From Datisca glomerata (taxonomy: Eukaryota > Streptophyta > Magnoliopsida > Cucurbitales > Datiscaceae): DNA of 64,000 bases. The stretch is from assembly GCA_003255025.1 (NCBI GenBank), contig QANY01013809.1, positions 591,382 to 655,381 on the forward strand, written 5' to 3'. The position numbers and the translations under genes were made by a program. Below are positions 47,215 through 58,370 of this stretch, piece by piece (within the stretch, counting starts at the first letter, position 1; the number at the start of each line of letters is the position of its first letter). Below the pieces are notes generated by a model. The model was not told the DNA's origin. It saw nothing but the letters and a program-made list of their open reading frames with translations, and did no database searches.

Positions 47215-50200
47215 ATCTCTTACTTGCCGTGAAGCAAATGTGGCATCTCTCTTAATCTCATATTATGCACATGACCCTCAAATGACTTCATAGGAAGGGT
47301 CTTTGTAAGAGGATCGGCCAGGTTCTGTTCTAATGCTATCTTCATAACAATCGCATCCCCTTCAATGCGTGATCTCTCTGACAAGATGATGTTTCCTTTC
47401 TATGTCATTTCCCTTATTGTGACTCTTCAGTTCCTTAGAATTTGCTACCACCCCACTGTTATCACAGAACAAGATCAATGGCTTGTCCATATCTGAAACT
47501 ACTTTCAGATTAGAATGGAACTTTATGAGTCATACCGTCTTTTTCACAGCTTCACAAGCCATTATATATTCGGCCTCCATAGTGAAATCTGTAATGCTGG
47601 ATTATTTAATACTTCTCCAGACTACAGTTTCTCCATCTAGGGTGAATACTGATCCAGATGTCGACTTTCAACTGTCTCTGTTTGATTGAAAATCAGAATC
47701 AATATATCTAATGGGGTTCAAGTCTCTACTTGAATAAACAAGCATATAGTTTCTCATTCTCCTAATATACTTGAGAATGTGCTTTACTCAATCCAGTGTT
47801 CCAAACCTGGATTCGATAGACAACAACTGACAATTCTCACTACATAACAGATGTCTGATCTCATACACAATATGGCATACACAAGACTTCCAACTGTTGA
47901 AGCACAGGGAATATTTCTCATATCTTCTTCCTCCTGAGGTGTCTTAGGACATTGTTCCTTGGATAGGACAATTCCATGTCTGGTTGGTTGTTGACCTTTC
48001 TTGGAATTCTCCATAGAGAATATCTCCAGGACCTTATCAATATAAGATGTCAGAGAAAGTGCCAACAACTTATTCTTTCTATCTCTTAGGGTTTGAATGC
48101 GTAGAACATAGCTCGGTTCTCCCAAAGTTTTCATTTGAAATTTCTCAGCTAACCACTTATTTACTTTTGACAAAGTTTCTACATCATTCCCAATGAGTAG
48201 AATATAATCACAATAAAGATCTAAGAAAACCATTATCTTATCTTTGATGTATTTATAAACACAGGCTTCGTCAACATTTTGCTCGAAGCCATAAGACTTT
48301 ATAATCACATCAAAAGTAAGATTCTAAGATCTAGATGCAAATGGATTTAAGCAACTTGCATATTTTTTTATATTGCCCCTTTTGTACGAACCCTTCTGGT
48401 TGCATCATAAAGATGATTTCTTTAAGAGAGTCATTCAGAAAAGCTGTCTTGACATCCATTTGCCATATCTCATAGTCAAAACTAATGTCTATGGACAAAA
48501 AAGATGCGAATGGATTTTAGCATGACCACAGGGGAGAATGTCTTTTCATAATCAACTCCCTCCCTTTATGTATAGCCATTGGCTACTAACCGCGCCTTGA
48601 AAGTCTCTACTTTCTCACATGCACCTCTTTTCTTATTGAAGATCCATTTACATCCAATGGGCCTGACGTATTCAGGTGGATCTACAAGTTCCTATACAAA
48701 ATTGGAATGCATAGATTCCATTTCTGGTTCATAGCATCTTGTCATTTCTCATTTTCATGATCATCCACTGCTTCTTCATAAGATAATAGATCGTCCTTAT
48801 TAGTGTCTGATACTAGGACATGTGCCTCTAGTTCATAGCGAATTGGTTATCCTAAAATCCTCCCACTACGACGTTGTATCAGGGTTTCATTTGCAGAAAC
48901 TGTGGTTTCTCTGGTTTGTCATTTATCAGTAGAAATTGAAGGTGGCTTGATCTCATCAATCGCTAATTACTCAAGAACTAATTTGATATGAGGTTTGTAG
49001 TTTTTCATATAGTCATGCTCAAGAAAGGTTGCATTTGTCGACACAAACACCTTTTGATCATCGTGACTATAAAAGTATCCACCTCTAGTCTCTAGAGAAT
49101 AGCTAACCAATATGTATACCTCAGACCTTGAGTCCAACTTTCCTGTTTTAGGTCTAAGAACATGAGCTGGACAACCACATATACGGAAATGACGCAAACT
49201 AGGTTTGGAGCCATTCCATAACCCTAAATGTGTATTGCTTACAAACTTAGAGGGCACTGCATTCAAAATGTAAGTTGCGTGTGTAGTGCATATCCCCAAA
49301 ATGTAAGTGACAATGATGAGTAGCTTAACATCGACCTAACCATATCCAATAAGGTTTTGTTTCTCCTATATGCAACACCATTTTGTTGTGGTGTTCCAGT
49401 GCTGTGAGTTGTGATAGGATTCCACACTCCAGCGAATAATCCTTGAATTATAAATCCAAGTATTCACCTCCTCGATCGGATCGAAGGGTTTTCAATGATT
49501 TACCTAATTGATTTCGGCTTCAGCCTTGAAGTCTTTAAACTTTCCAAAAGTTTCAGACTTTCGATGCATCAGGTGACTATAACCATATCTTGAGTAGTCG
49601 TCAATGAAAGTGACAAAATACTCATACCCACCTCTAGCTTGTACATTGATCGGTCTACAAACATCACTATGCACTAACTCAACTGGTTCCTTGGCTTTTT
49701 TGGCCCTTTCTCGTGAAAGGTCTTTTGGTCATTTTACCCTCTAGACAAGATTCATAAGAAAGAAGAGTTCTAACTTTTAGCTCTCTAAAAGCATCATGCA
49801 TTGTTAACCTGTTTAACCTATCTAGATTAATATATCTTAATCTAAGATGCCATAAATATGCATTATCATCATGAGAAACTTTTTGCCGTTTGTTATTTTT
49901 AGGTTTTACTACTTTAAATAATTCAGAAGCGCGTTCAGTCGGTTTAAGCATATACAATCCATTTATAATTTTAGCATGACAGATATCGAATCCATTCTTA
50001 AAAATAATAAGTAATTTATTAATGAAAGAAATTTCGAATAACCGTTCTTGCAAAAATGAAAGAGAAATCAAATTCCTCGAAAAACCAGGAATGTAATAAA
50101 TATCGTTCAAAACTAAATAATTATATCTAAAAAGTAAACGGACTGTCCCTAATGCTTTAGATGGCATGAACGCACCACTGCCAACTCTCAAAATGACCTC

Positions 50201-50217
50201 GCCATCAGCCAACTCCT
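47215..50217 (-). pseudogene. Copia-1B pol remnant
   Basis: On the minus strand it runs from the protease end (LRVGSGAF, LNDIYYIPGFSRNLIS) into GAG-pre-integrase (YLWHLRLRYINLDRLNRL, where the second His is Tyr and the first Cys of CESC is Tyr). Integrase pieces follow (ATYILNAVPSKF, VLRPKTGKLDSRS, GGYFYSHDDQKVFVST). The reverse transcriptase YVDD box reads YCDY at 48204-48215. The thumb region reads LAEKFQMKTLGEPSYVL and the RNase H region ends near 47250. It preserves the protease-to-integrase part that Copia-1A has lost, so the two copies together outline the family. Multiple stops; not functional. Confidence 0.87.
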
Positions 50218-50221
50218 TTAA

Positions 50222-51247
50222 AAAATCAAACTTTTAATAAAACAAAACTTGCGCAATGCCACGATAACCAAATAAAAACTTTTATTGAAAACTATTTTTC
50301 AATCAGTCATGATCCATTATATATTTATAAGCTAAATCTACAAATACAAGGTTAGTAATCATATACCTCTTCTAGTCCATATCAAGTGTCCTTGCAAAAA
50401 CTGATTGATCTGTCATTCCCACATAATCATTCCAACGATCAGTAGGCTCAGAGATCCATTCAAGATCTTCCAAGTCAATCCTTAACGCAGTAGGACGTGT
50501 GTGGGCACGTAAAATATTACAAGACATTTTTTCTGTCTCTGGATGTTCTCAACACGTGAGATTTGGAGATTTACTGAGAAGAACTTTAGTGAGACGATTC
50601 TTTAAATGAACGTGATGATTATTCTTTTAGAGATTTGATTAACGTTTAATCACAAAAGAAAATCTCTCTGATACTAATCGTATTCTCAATTCAACTTTTG
50701 ATTTACAAACTGATTATCTGGACAACTGATTCTCTCATCTTCTTTTAACAATATAGGCCATTAGAATAATATCTGTATATATGCTTGATAATGGCGTATT
50801 ATATTTTTAGGGATAAACTGAAATAATATTTGATTATAAAATTATCAATTGCAGTGGGACCCATTACAATTGTGCACAACTGCTGTACCACACAACACAA
50901 CAGTGTGCCATGACCAACCACAGTGCCTCACGGCACCACTGTAGTATCATGTGGCACTACAGTGTTGCACATTCACTACTGTCGTACCACGTGGCACCAC
51001 AGTAGTCAATGCCAACTTTTGATACCCTATCAGTGATTGACATGTGATAATTACTGTGAATTAAATATTTATTTTTATCAGATAATTTTATATATCAGTT
51101 AATTCAAAATTAACGTATCTGATTATCTCTATCAACTAACTTATATGTTATTTCACAAATAACAGATTTAGTTGATTTAAATTATTATCTAATAATAGTT
51201 TAATTATCTAATTTCATAAATTAGATATTTTGTCTCACTTATCGATA

Positions 51248-51285
<38 letters not shown>

Positions 51286-52417
51286 TTCCAAAAATTATAT
51301 TTAAATATAAAAATAATTCAACTAATTAATCACACATAATTATCTTATAATTATGTACTTACCACAAAATAAAAATTTCCTTTGCAAGTCAGTCTTTTTC
51401 TCAATCCTGAAATATTTACACCCTAGACAACGTAGTATAGAGATGACTTGGGGACCATGGACCTATAATTCTAAGCTCCAATAAACTAGATTATTAATTA
51501 AATAATCTTATTTATTAATTCTATTATTACTCCACTATAAATATGGAATTGCACTCTTAGAGATTATAGAATATGTTTACAGAGTATTCTCATATAGTCC
51601 ACTGACATAATCATTTCATGTAGTTGTGTCCTCCAATTATTGGTTCGTAAATTAGAATTGGTCAAAATTACCATTTTACCCTTCTAATTACCTCTTGATC
51701 CTTAAATACCATTAATCCACTCGTGAATTGCTAATTTATAATCTTATTATAAATTTGACCTCAATAACCATTCACTTCTAGAATTAACACTTAAGGGAAT
51801 CAATATATGATGCATTAGGAAAACTTAGATTTCAAATCTTGTAAGATCATGTCCTCAGCCATCCACATCACTGAATCTTCAAAACAAAAGTCATTAGCCT
51901 GATTAACAAACAGACCTTAACAAGTGAATCAAAAAGATCCATTAGACGTGCATAGGAGTTCCTAACTATTCAGGATTCAGACTGATTTACATATGATCAT
52001 AGAATTGATGTGTATTAAATCTTTATGATAAATGACACGTTAATAAAGATACTAATTCAAATCAGTCATGTCATATATAATCTTATTATATAAAGTATAT
52101 TCACTAAGATGTTTATCTACATCAATGATCCAGATCTAGATCTCACACATTCATAATGTATGGTGAACCGTATTAGCAACCATTCATTAAAGATTATATA
52201 GTTTAATATGTTGCTGACAATTTTATTCATTATTTTTTATCTTAATTCTCTTGTACTAATACAAGATCATAGTCTCATTAATGAATATGAAATTTTCAGG
52301 TATTTATATAAATTATTCAACAGTAATTTAAAAGAATAATTATAAGAAAAATGTAATCCTATTTAAATTTCATATCAAAATGTCAATACACATTATTTGA
52401 ATGCATAACCCCCAATA
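50222..52417 (-). repeat. Copia-1B 5' LTR (right), truncated at its inner end
   Basis: It begins inside the LTR at AAATCAAACTTTTAATAAAA and ends CCCCCAATA at 52417. It has the longest palindromic array of the four LTRs (about 50872-51022), including CCACGTGG at 50987-50994, and a TA microsatellite at about 51250-51282. Confidence 0.88.
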
Positions 52418-52450
52418 ATTACACCCTACTTTATGAACATAATTTCAACA

Positions 52451-52645
52451 CATAAGTCCTACTCTCAGAAGGAAATAGGGGCAAAAGGTCCTTAGGAGGG
52501 GCAGTTCATAAGTTATACTCTCATAAGAAAATTAGGGCAAAAGGTCATTGGGAGGGGCAACTCGTAAGTCCTACTCCCAAAAAGAACTAAAGCCATAAGA
52601 TCATTGGGAGGGGCATTCCATAAGTCCTGCACTCAAAAGGAAAAA
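52451..52645 (+). repeat. 56-bp tandem repeat, right half
   Basis: It continues the array broken at 42922 with about 3.5 more units: GTCCTACTCTCAGAAGGAAA, GGTCCTTAGGAGGGGCAGTT, GGTCATTGGGAGGGGCAACT and GATCATTGGGAGGGGCATTC. The total is about seven units before insertion. Confidence 0.9.
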
Positions 52646-53095
52646 TCATCTTCTAAAGACGAGCGAAATAAGAGGAATAAACAGAATGGTAAATGAACTA
52701 GGCAAAACCAAAAAGTGATGAAAACATGTGGCTCGACTAAAGCAAACTCTATTGCATCATGAATCAACCAAAGCAAACTCTATTCTTCAAGCAAACCTAG
52801 AAAATGAAAAGAGTACAGGTAAAACAAGTAACTATAGAAATAAGAAAAGTTTATATTGAGTGTTTGAGAAAAGAACAAAAGAAAGTAGAAGCAGAAAATC
52901 ATTTGAGTATTGAAAGAAGGAAAGTTGGTAGAAGAAACAGTGAAATGGGAAAGATCTTCTCATTAACTTCAATAAAATACAAGAAAACCTGCTGAAAAGT
53001 AAACGTACAGGAAAAATAGAAGTAAAAGAAAAATAAAAGTACAAGAAAGGTAAAAGTGCATGGAAAAATAAACTGCAAAGAAAATAGATTGTCTT
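52646..53095. other. Gypsy spacer between tandem repeat and antisense ORF
   Basis: A-rich sequence with short lysine-rich open frames and no domain. It may include the antisense ORF's 3' UTR. Confidence 0.45.
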
Positions 53096-55153
53096 ATCCT
53101 CAGGAGTAGCTTCAGTAGGAGGATTAGAAGCGGGAGTAAGAATGACCAGCTCAGGTCTGGCGGGATCGTCAGGGAGTTTTACATGGGGAATGCGAGGAGC
53201 CTTATCAGACTTAGCATCACGGTAACTCTCACTATAAGTCATTCCCTCAGCCTCGTCAACAATATCCTGATACTCGCCCTCGAGTTTGGTTTCTTGTTCA
53301 CCTGCCTTAGCTAAAGCTGCCTCGACAGATGACAACTTTCCCTTTGCCTCGGCCAGCTTCCCTTCAACAATGGACAAGTTCTCTGTATTGATCTCAATAG
53401 TCCATTCTAACTCCCGCAAAGACTCCTCAAAACTCGCCCACTTAGCCGCAACGGCGTCCAACTCATCAATAAGACGGGTGAAGACCCCTTGGAGCTCAGC
53501 CTCAACCTTCCTCAGATGTTCCCGTTCAGTGAGAACGACGTCGTGACAGTTGTTGATCTCCTACATCTTCTTCCTAAAGCCCGCCATCTCGAGCTCCACA
53601 GAGCAGATGTCCCCCTAGAGCCCGTTGTGATAAGTCAAAGCTTGTAAAAATCCTCCAAGTGTTAGTAAATGGAAAAGAATAAAGGAAATAGCAAAGAGAT
53701 AAACTGAAGGAAAGTGAAAAATTTACCTACATCACATTATGACTAAAAGGCTGATGGTCTTGTCATTAACGGACATATGGCGATGGGAATTCATGTCCAC
53801 ATTAGACTTAATGCCCTTCGCGATAGTGTGCGAAGAACTGGGATCCTTCAAGAAGCTCACTGAAGCAGGAATAGGCAGAGTCACCGTATACTGACGCAGT
53901 CTCCAAACATCATCCCTCGGGCATCCCTTGAGAACCAGCAGACGGGGGAGCTGGCCTCTGAGCAGATGGGGGAGAAGGAGGATAAACTTCTTCTTGTGCT
54001 GAAGTTTCCTCGGTTACAAGGGTAGGGGGATCGGTTGAAGCAGGGGGTGGAACAACATCAAGAATAAGAGCTGGAGCTCGCAGTGCAGTAGTATCAGAGA
54101 CGTTACTAAAGGTGTTAGCGGCCTCCATTCTCGGGCGAAAGTTCCTCTCCCTGCAAACAGTTCCCCATAAGTTGCTCCTGAGGCAATTCGACATCTCTAA
54201 TTGCTCGTGAGCAAAGCGAAATAACGCATCTTGATCTTCAGCTTCTTTTCGTTCTACTTCCCATTCTCTCTCCTCTTTGTATTCTTCCTCTTTCTCCCGC
54301 TCATACTCGGAAGACCCGGAAGGACTGGACATAAGAGCTTGGAAAAAATCAGGAATGGAGATGGCTTGGGGAATGTCTGAAGTAAAAGATGAAGGAACAT
54401 CAGTTTATGCTACGGGAATGGGAGCGTAGGCAACGTCGATCTGCCTCCTTGGATCGAGGAGATATCTCGAGTCCCGTTCTGGGCAGTTATAGGTAGCGGA
54501 GAGTCGTGCAGCTATGTCTTTGGGGATGAAAGATCTTTTGTTTAAATTCTTATCTGCACAAAATGAGGAAATGGTTAATATTAAAAAAAGGAAAAAGAGA
54601 TACATGAGCTCCAGTTACTTACTGAAAGATCCCCAGATCCTGGGGACGATCCAATGGCCATTAGCATCGCAGTTCACGTCAATTAAGAGGGTCGCATCTT
54701 CCCAGCCTTTATCTTCCCTCCGGAGATCAGTGACTAAACCTCCGTGTTTCTCGCTAGCTCAGGGAGCCAAGTAGTGAGACTTTTTATGTTCGTAATAATA
54801 TACACGACACAAATTTCATCTACACCTATGTCGAGGTTATGCCTCATGTTTAAGACTTATATCCCTAAAAGAGTTTTGTATGTATTATGGGTGTACTAGG
54901 AAGGGACGAGGTTGAATGGGCCAAAAAATTCTTGAAAGAGTGGGGAGAATGAGAGTTTTAATCCTGAAGCCATATACATGGGGGCCGGGGTGATTTGGTA
55001 TGAAGGATTGCATGGGATAGACTTGAGTATCACATCCCTAAAACTACAAACGACATCTGAGGGGAAGACGTCTTTATGACGATCCATAAAATGGTTAAAC
55101 TCATCTCGCTTCCGAAGTAGTGCTACAGTGACCTTAAACTCTCTTTCTCCCAT
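53096..55153 (-). pseudogene. Antisense extra ORF of the gypsy element (Transposase_28-like)
   Basis: It starts at the ATG at 55153: MGEREFKVTVALLRKRDEFN, then ITPAPMYMASGLKLSFSPLF and QEFFGPFNLVPS, then a stop. Further pieces on the same strand are RSFIPKDIAARLSATYNCPE, YLLDPRRQIDVAYAPIPVA, a Glu/Arg-rich stretch SEYEREKEEEYKEEREWEVE (about 54310-54250), a Pro-rich region, and a coiled coil of about 100 residues (53461 downward). The GLKLSF...P(L/F) pattern resembles the putative gypsy-type transposon domain (Transposase_28, PF04195) seen in antisense ORFs of Tat elements. Role unknown. It is broken by stops, and the true exon structure is not resolved. Confidence 0.7.
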
Positions 55154-55740
55154 GGTTAACGAAGAAAATAACAGAGAAAGGAAGTAACAGGAAAGTAGCA
55201 AGAGTGGAAGAAGAAAAAGGAAGGACTTACAGAGGGCAAGAACATAAAGGAAGAAATGAGGAAGAGGAAGACTCTATATAGACTACATATGCAAAAAGGA
55301 AATCCAATAGAACCAACATATTTGAAAAAGAAATAAAATGAAATCAATACTGAAAAGGCATGGAGTGCAGCAGGCACATAGGGACGGAATGTTTGAAACG
55401 ATAGTATCAGCCATCATTCGCAATGGGTAAATGATGAAGTGACAACTGAAAAGAGAATAAGGCATGTCTTTAAAACTCACACTAACCTAAAGCGGGAAGG
55501 CGACTCGACGCACGTAATAGCTATGAGTGTGTTCTGAAAACATACGATTTGCACTGAGAGTAGAGTACATGAAGGTGGAACAGCGCGGACAAGTGACATA
55601 ATAACATTCCTTAAAAATGCGTCAGGCAAGGCAGTGAGGGTATGTGTTATATAATTTAATGTAACTTTTTCTGTGCGTTATTAATATTTACAGGCGCAGA
55701 GTATACTCATTACACTTCAACGAATTGAAATTCGTTGAAT
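55154..55740. other. Gypsy region upstream of the antisense ORF
   Basis: No gene. It is presumably the antisense ORF's promoter or leader side and the untranslated region before the polypurine tract. Phe-rich open frames on the minus strand are compositional. Confidence 0.4.
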
Positions 55741-55754
55741 GTGATGGGGGCAAA
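55741..55754 (+). other. Gypsy polypurine tract
   Basis: GTGATGGGGGCAAA lies directly before the 3' LTR start TGAACA. Confidence 0.85.
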
Positions 55755-56284
55755 TGAACAGGCAAAAAACCTCCACTATGCCACGTGGACGGAAAGAATC
55801 AACCAAAAAGTAGTGTGGAGATCTCCTCTCGCGAGAACGGGAAGAAGGAGTTTTGAGTCACGAGAAAAGATCATGTGACTATGACTGATTTGGCGGCTGA
55901 AATACTAGGAGATGGGACAACTGAAAGGAATGAGTACAGTGAAGGGGCCCACACCTGACAAGAGATCCCACGAGTATGGGTGAGATCCTTTAGGTGTAAT
56001 AAAACCTCTGAAAATATAGGGGAGAAGGTGTCCATTCCCTACCTGTAGGGGAGCGAGTGGTCATTCCCCTCATTTTTACGATTCTGTTGTCAAAATTGTT
56101 ATTTTTTTTACACATTGGGGCCTATATAAGGGTTTGTGTAATAAATAAGAGGATCAATCCAATTCAATACAACTAAAAAATTACTCAATGCATTGACTAT
56201 TCTCTCTCTCTCGCTCTCTAATCTCTTCATTTCTCACTGATCATTCATGAGGCTCTACTAGTGTGGAGGAAAAACTCCTTTACA
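55755..56284 (+). repeat. Gypsy 3' LTR
   Basis: It is 530 bp and the partner of 36794-37359. It ends TTTACA and is followed by the target duplication ACACT (56285-56289). A TATA-like CTATATAAGGG lies at about 56122. Confidence 0.93.
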
Positions 56285-56484
56285 ACACTGACTCTCGAGA
56301 TTTTGTAACGTATATTTTACGATATGGATTCTTTATCATTGGAGGTCTAACCACAAAGAAAAAGTTTATTTTGGACCGTTCACTATGATTTAGACAATCT
56401 AAATACATAAATAAAAAAACATGCTTAACTTTATATGGGTCATGCATATCAAAACAGATTTCCGGCCTCGTTTTGCTCCACTTA

Positions 56485-57650
56485 AACATATAGCTTAATC
56501 TTTTAAGTTATAACTGATTTAAGTTTAACTATAATATATAAGCTAAACCGTGTTTAGCTTAGCTTATTATAATTAACTTTAAACTATAACTTATTTTAAA
56601 TTGATGTTTGAAAAATAAGTAAATAGTTAAACTATTTTAATTGAAATTACTTTATTATTCATCTTAATGATATAACTTGCATTTAACTCATTTCTTTAGT
56701 ATCCATTTTTTTTCAAATCGTTAATCTAAACGAGAATCATTCTGACTTGTGTCTCACTCGACCCCGTATCCCCAACCCGACCTCGACTCGACTCCCCAAC
56801 CCATGTCCTTGACCCAACCCATGCCGTGTCTTGATCTCGACCCTGACCCTATACCGACCAGTGACTCATCCCAACCTGACTCCCAGACCTGTGCCCAACC
56901 CGACCCCAGTTCCCCAACCCTAACTTGACCCGACCTCGTATCCTCGACCAATTTATAACTCGTGTCCCACCCGACTCGACTTGACTATCCGACCTGTGAC
57001 CCCAACCTAATTCGTGTCTCGCCCCACCCTGACTCTCCGACCCGTGCCCTGTCCGAACCTTACTCCCCAACTGATCCGATTCAGCTCTCCGGCATGTGAC
57101 CCGCTCCCATGTCCTTTGACCTGACCCGAACTCATGTCCTCGTGTCTCTAACGCGACCTGGCCTGTGTTCTCAACCCGTGTCCCAACTACACCCGGCTAC
57201 CCCGACCCGACTCGCCCCGACATGTGTTCCTTATCCGACTCCCTGACCCGTTACTCGTCCTGACCCGTGTCCCACCTGAAATTAGCTCGACAAACCGACT
57301 TGACTCGACTCCCCAACCTACCCCCCGACCTGACTCGTTCCCTCGACCTGGCGCCACCACTCCAATTCAAAGTAACACGATTTCCTTCTCATTTTATAAA
57401 TATGTCTTGAAGAATAGATGTATGTTTGTGTAATTTTTAAAAAAGATAGGGGTAATTTTGGAGATGTGAATAAATTAAAAAAAATTAGTTAAAAAACTAG
57501 ATTAGTTTAGTTTAAAACTTATTAATTTTTAACTTAAATAAGCTGCTAGCTTATTTCAATAAACAGTGTTAAACACGCTCTTAAAATATAAGTTATTAAG
57601 TTATTTAAGTTATAAGTTATAAATTGCAGCTTATATAAGCTGAGTCAAAT
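56485..57650. repeat. AT-rich inverted-repeat element around a GC-rich centre
   Basis: The arms at about 56485-56640 and 57480-57650 are imperfect inverted copies. They are rich in AAGCTTATAAGCT-like and AAGTTATAAGTTAT motifs, and CGTGTTTAGCTTAG opposes the reverse of TGTTAAACACG. This is the look of a MITE-like element. No transposase is seen and the target duplication is not determined. Confidence 0.45.
56743..57355. repeat. Degenerate CCCGACTCG-type minisatellite
   Basis: About 600 bp of loosely repeated CGACCCGACTC, CCCAACCCGACC and TCCCCAACC words. It is much more GC-rich than its surroundings. Gly/Trp/Ser-rich open frames on the minus strand are a consequence of the repeat and are not a protein. 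Confidence 0.75.
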
Positions 57651-58154
57651 AAGACTTTCTTAGATTAGTGTAACTACTCCTCTACCTTTGAACGGTAAAC
57701 GATAAGTTTTCATGTTTTACTTATAAAATCTAATAAATGAATTAGTGGTTGCTTTTTTATTAATATCAAAAATGCCAAAATTAGTTTTACACACAATAGA
57801 AGTAAATATAATCGTATTCTAAACAAATTGTGATATTCTTTTAAGAAGATAAATATTTTTTTATATAATGTGTTAAAACATTAAATTAGTAACATCAACA
57901 GGGGTCGAGCTTAGTGAAAGAGCATAGCCACACTATAACCTAACCCTTGGGAAAGTGTAGTAAGAAAAAAGAAGAAATTAAAAAATATAAATTTTCAAAG
58001 GACGAGAAATTTGTCAGATGTTAAAACTCTCGAAGTTTGGGATTCTTTTAATTCATTCTGGTTTGTTCAGTTCCTTCCCAACTCAACACATCAGTCTCGC
58101 AAGTCTTACCTCGCATCTTCTACATTTTACTATTTTCATATATTATTTGCTTAT
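57651..58154. other. AT-rich spacer
   Basis: No supported gene. The 58155-58163 TTTAATTTA is the left target duplication of the MULE that follows. Confidence 0.5.
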
Positions 58155-58370
58155 TTTAATTTAGGGTTAATTTCAACATCCTCTCAATTTGATCGATTTT
58201 TAATTAAACCTTCTCAAATTTAAAATAATCTCAATTTTCTCTTCAATTTTCATGAGTTCAATCACACCCTTCTGATTTTTCATCTTATACCCGTTAAGTT
58301 GTTGGACAAATTTGTCCTTCTCCATAATAAAACGCACGTTTTGAAACTAACTAAAAAATAAAAATGGATT

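Larger units (their letters stand above)
45343..52417 (-). mobile_element. Copia-1B: second, deleted Copia-1 copy inside the solo LTR
   Basis: It is minus-oriented, with LTRs at 45343-47214 and about 50222-52417 and pol remnants between. The right LTR (the 5' LTR in element sense) lacks its inner end, and the PBS, gag and start of the protease are gone. The join is at about 50217-50225, where protease sequence (KELADGEV) meets LTR sequence. The left LTR lacks about 350 bp relative to Copia-1A near 46956. The flanks belong to the Copia-2 solo LTR, but about 27 bases expected between them are missing and no clean target duplication is seen. The copy is dead. Confidence 0.88.
42923..52450 (-). 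mobile_element. Solo LTR of the Copia-2 family, itself carrying two insertions
   Basis: It starts TGTTGGATCGGGTTTT at 42923 and ends AATTTCAACA at 52450, the inverted ends of the Copia-2 LTR. CATAA at 42918-42922 and 52451-52455 is an exact target duplication. After removing the hAT-like element (44557-45125) and Copia-1B (45343-52417), about 1.88 kb remains, one LTR length, with no PBS or coding region. It is therefore a solo LTR, which usually forms by recombination between the two LTRs. The open frame at 43205-43564 is inside it and is not a gene. Confidence 0.92.
36794..56284 (+). mobile_element. Ty3/gypsy LTR retrotransposon, probably Tat lineage, with nested insertions
   Basis: LTRs are at 36794-37359 and 55755-56284, both starting TGAACA. 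The PBS-like site is at 37363-37380 and the polypurine tract at 55741-55754. ACACT at 36789-36793 and 56285-56289 is an exact 5-bp target duplication. The internal order is gag, protease, RT, RNase H, a second plant-type RNase H, integrase (gypsy order), then a 56-bp tandem repeat, then a long antisense ORF region before the 3' LTR. A second RNase H plus an antisense ORF after integrase is known from the Tat lineage. Subtracting the nested block and its duplication (42923-52455) leaves about 9.96 kb. Stops and catalytic changes show it is inactive. Confidence 0.93.

Noticed and set aside
52832..53095. Phe-rich C-terminal extension of the antisense ORF
   Set aside because: After about 53096 the frame becomes hydrophobic and compositional; probably 3' UTR rather than membrane protein or envelope.
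53096..55153. Retroviral-type envelope gene in the gypsy element
   Set aside because: The extra coding region is antisense, lacks a signal peptide and a clear transmembrane arrangement, and its first segment resembles the Tat antisense ORF.
56754..57070. Gly/Trp/Ser-rich minus-strand frames
   Set aside because: Translation of a degenerate minisatellite.
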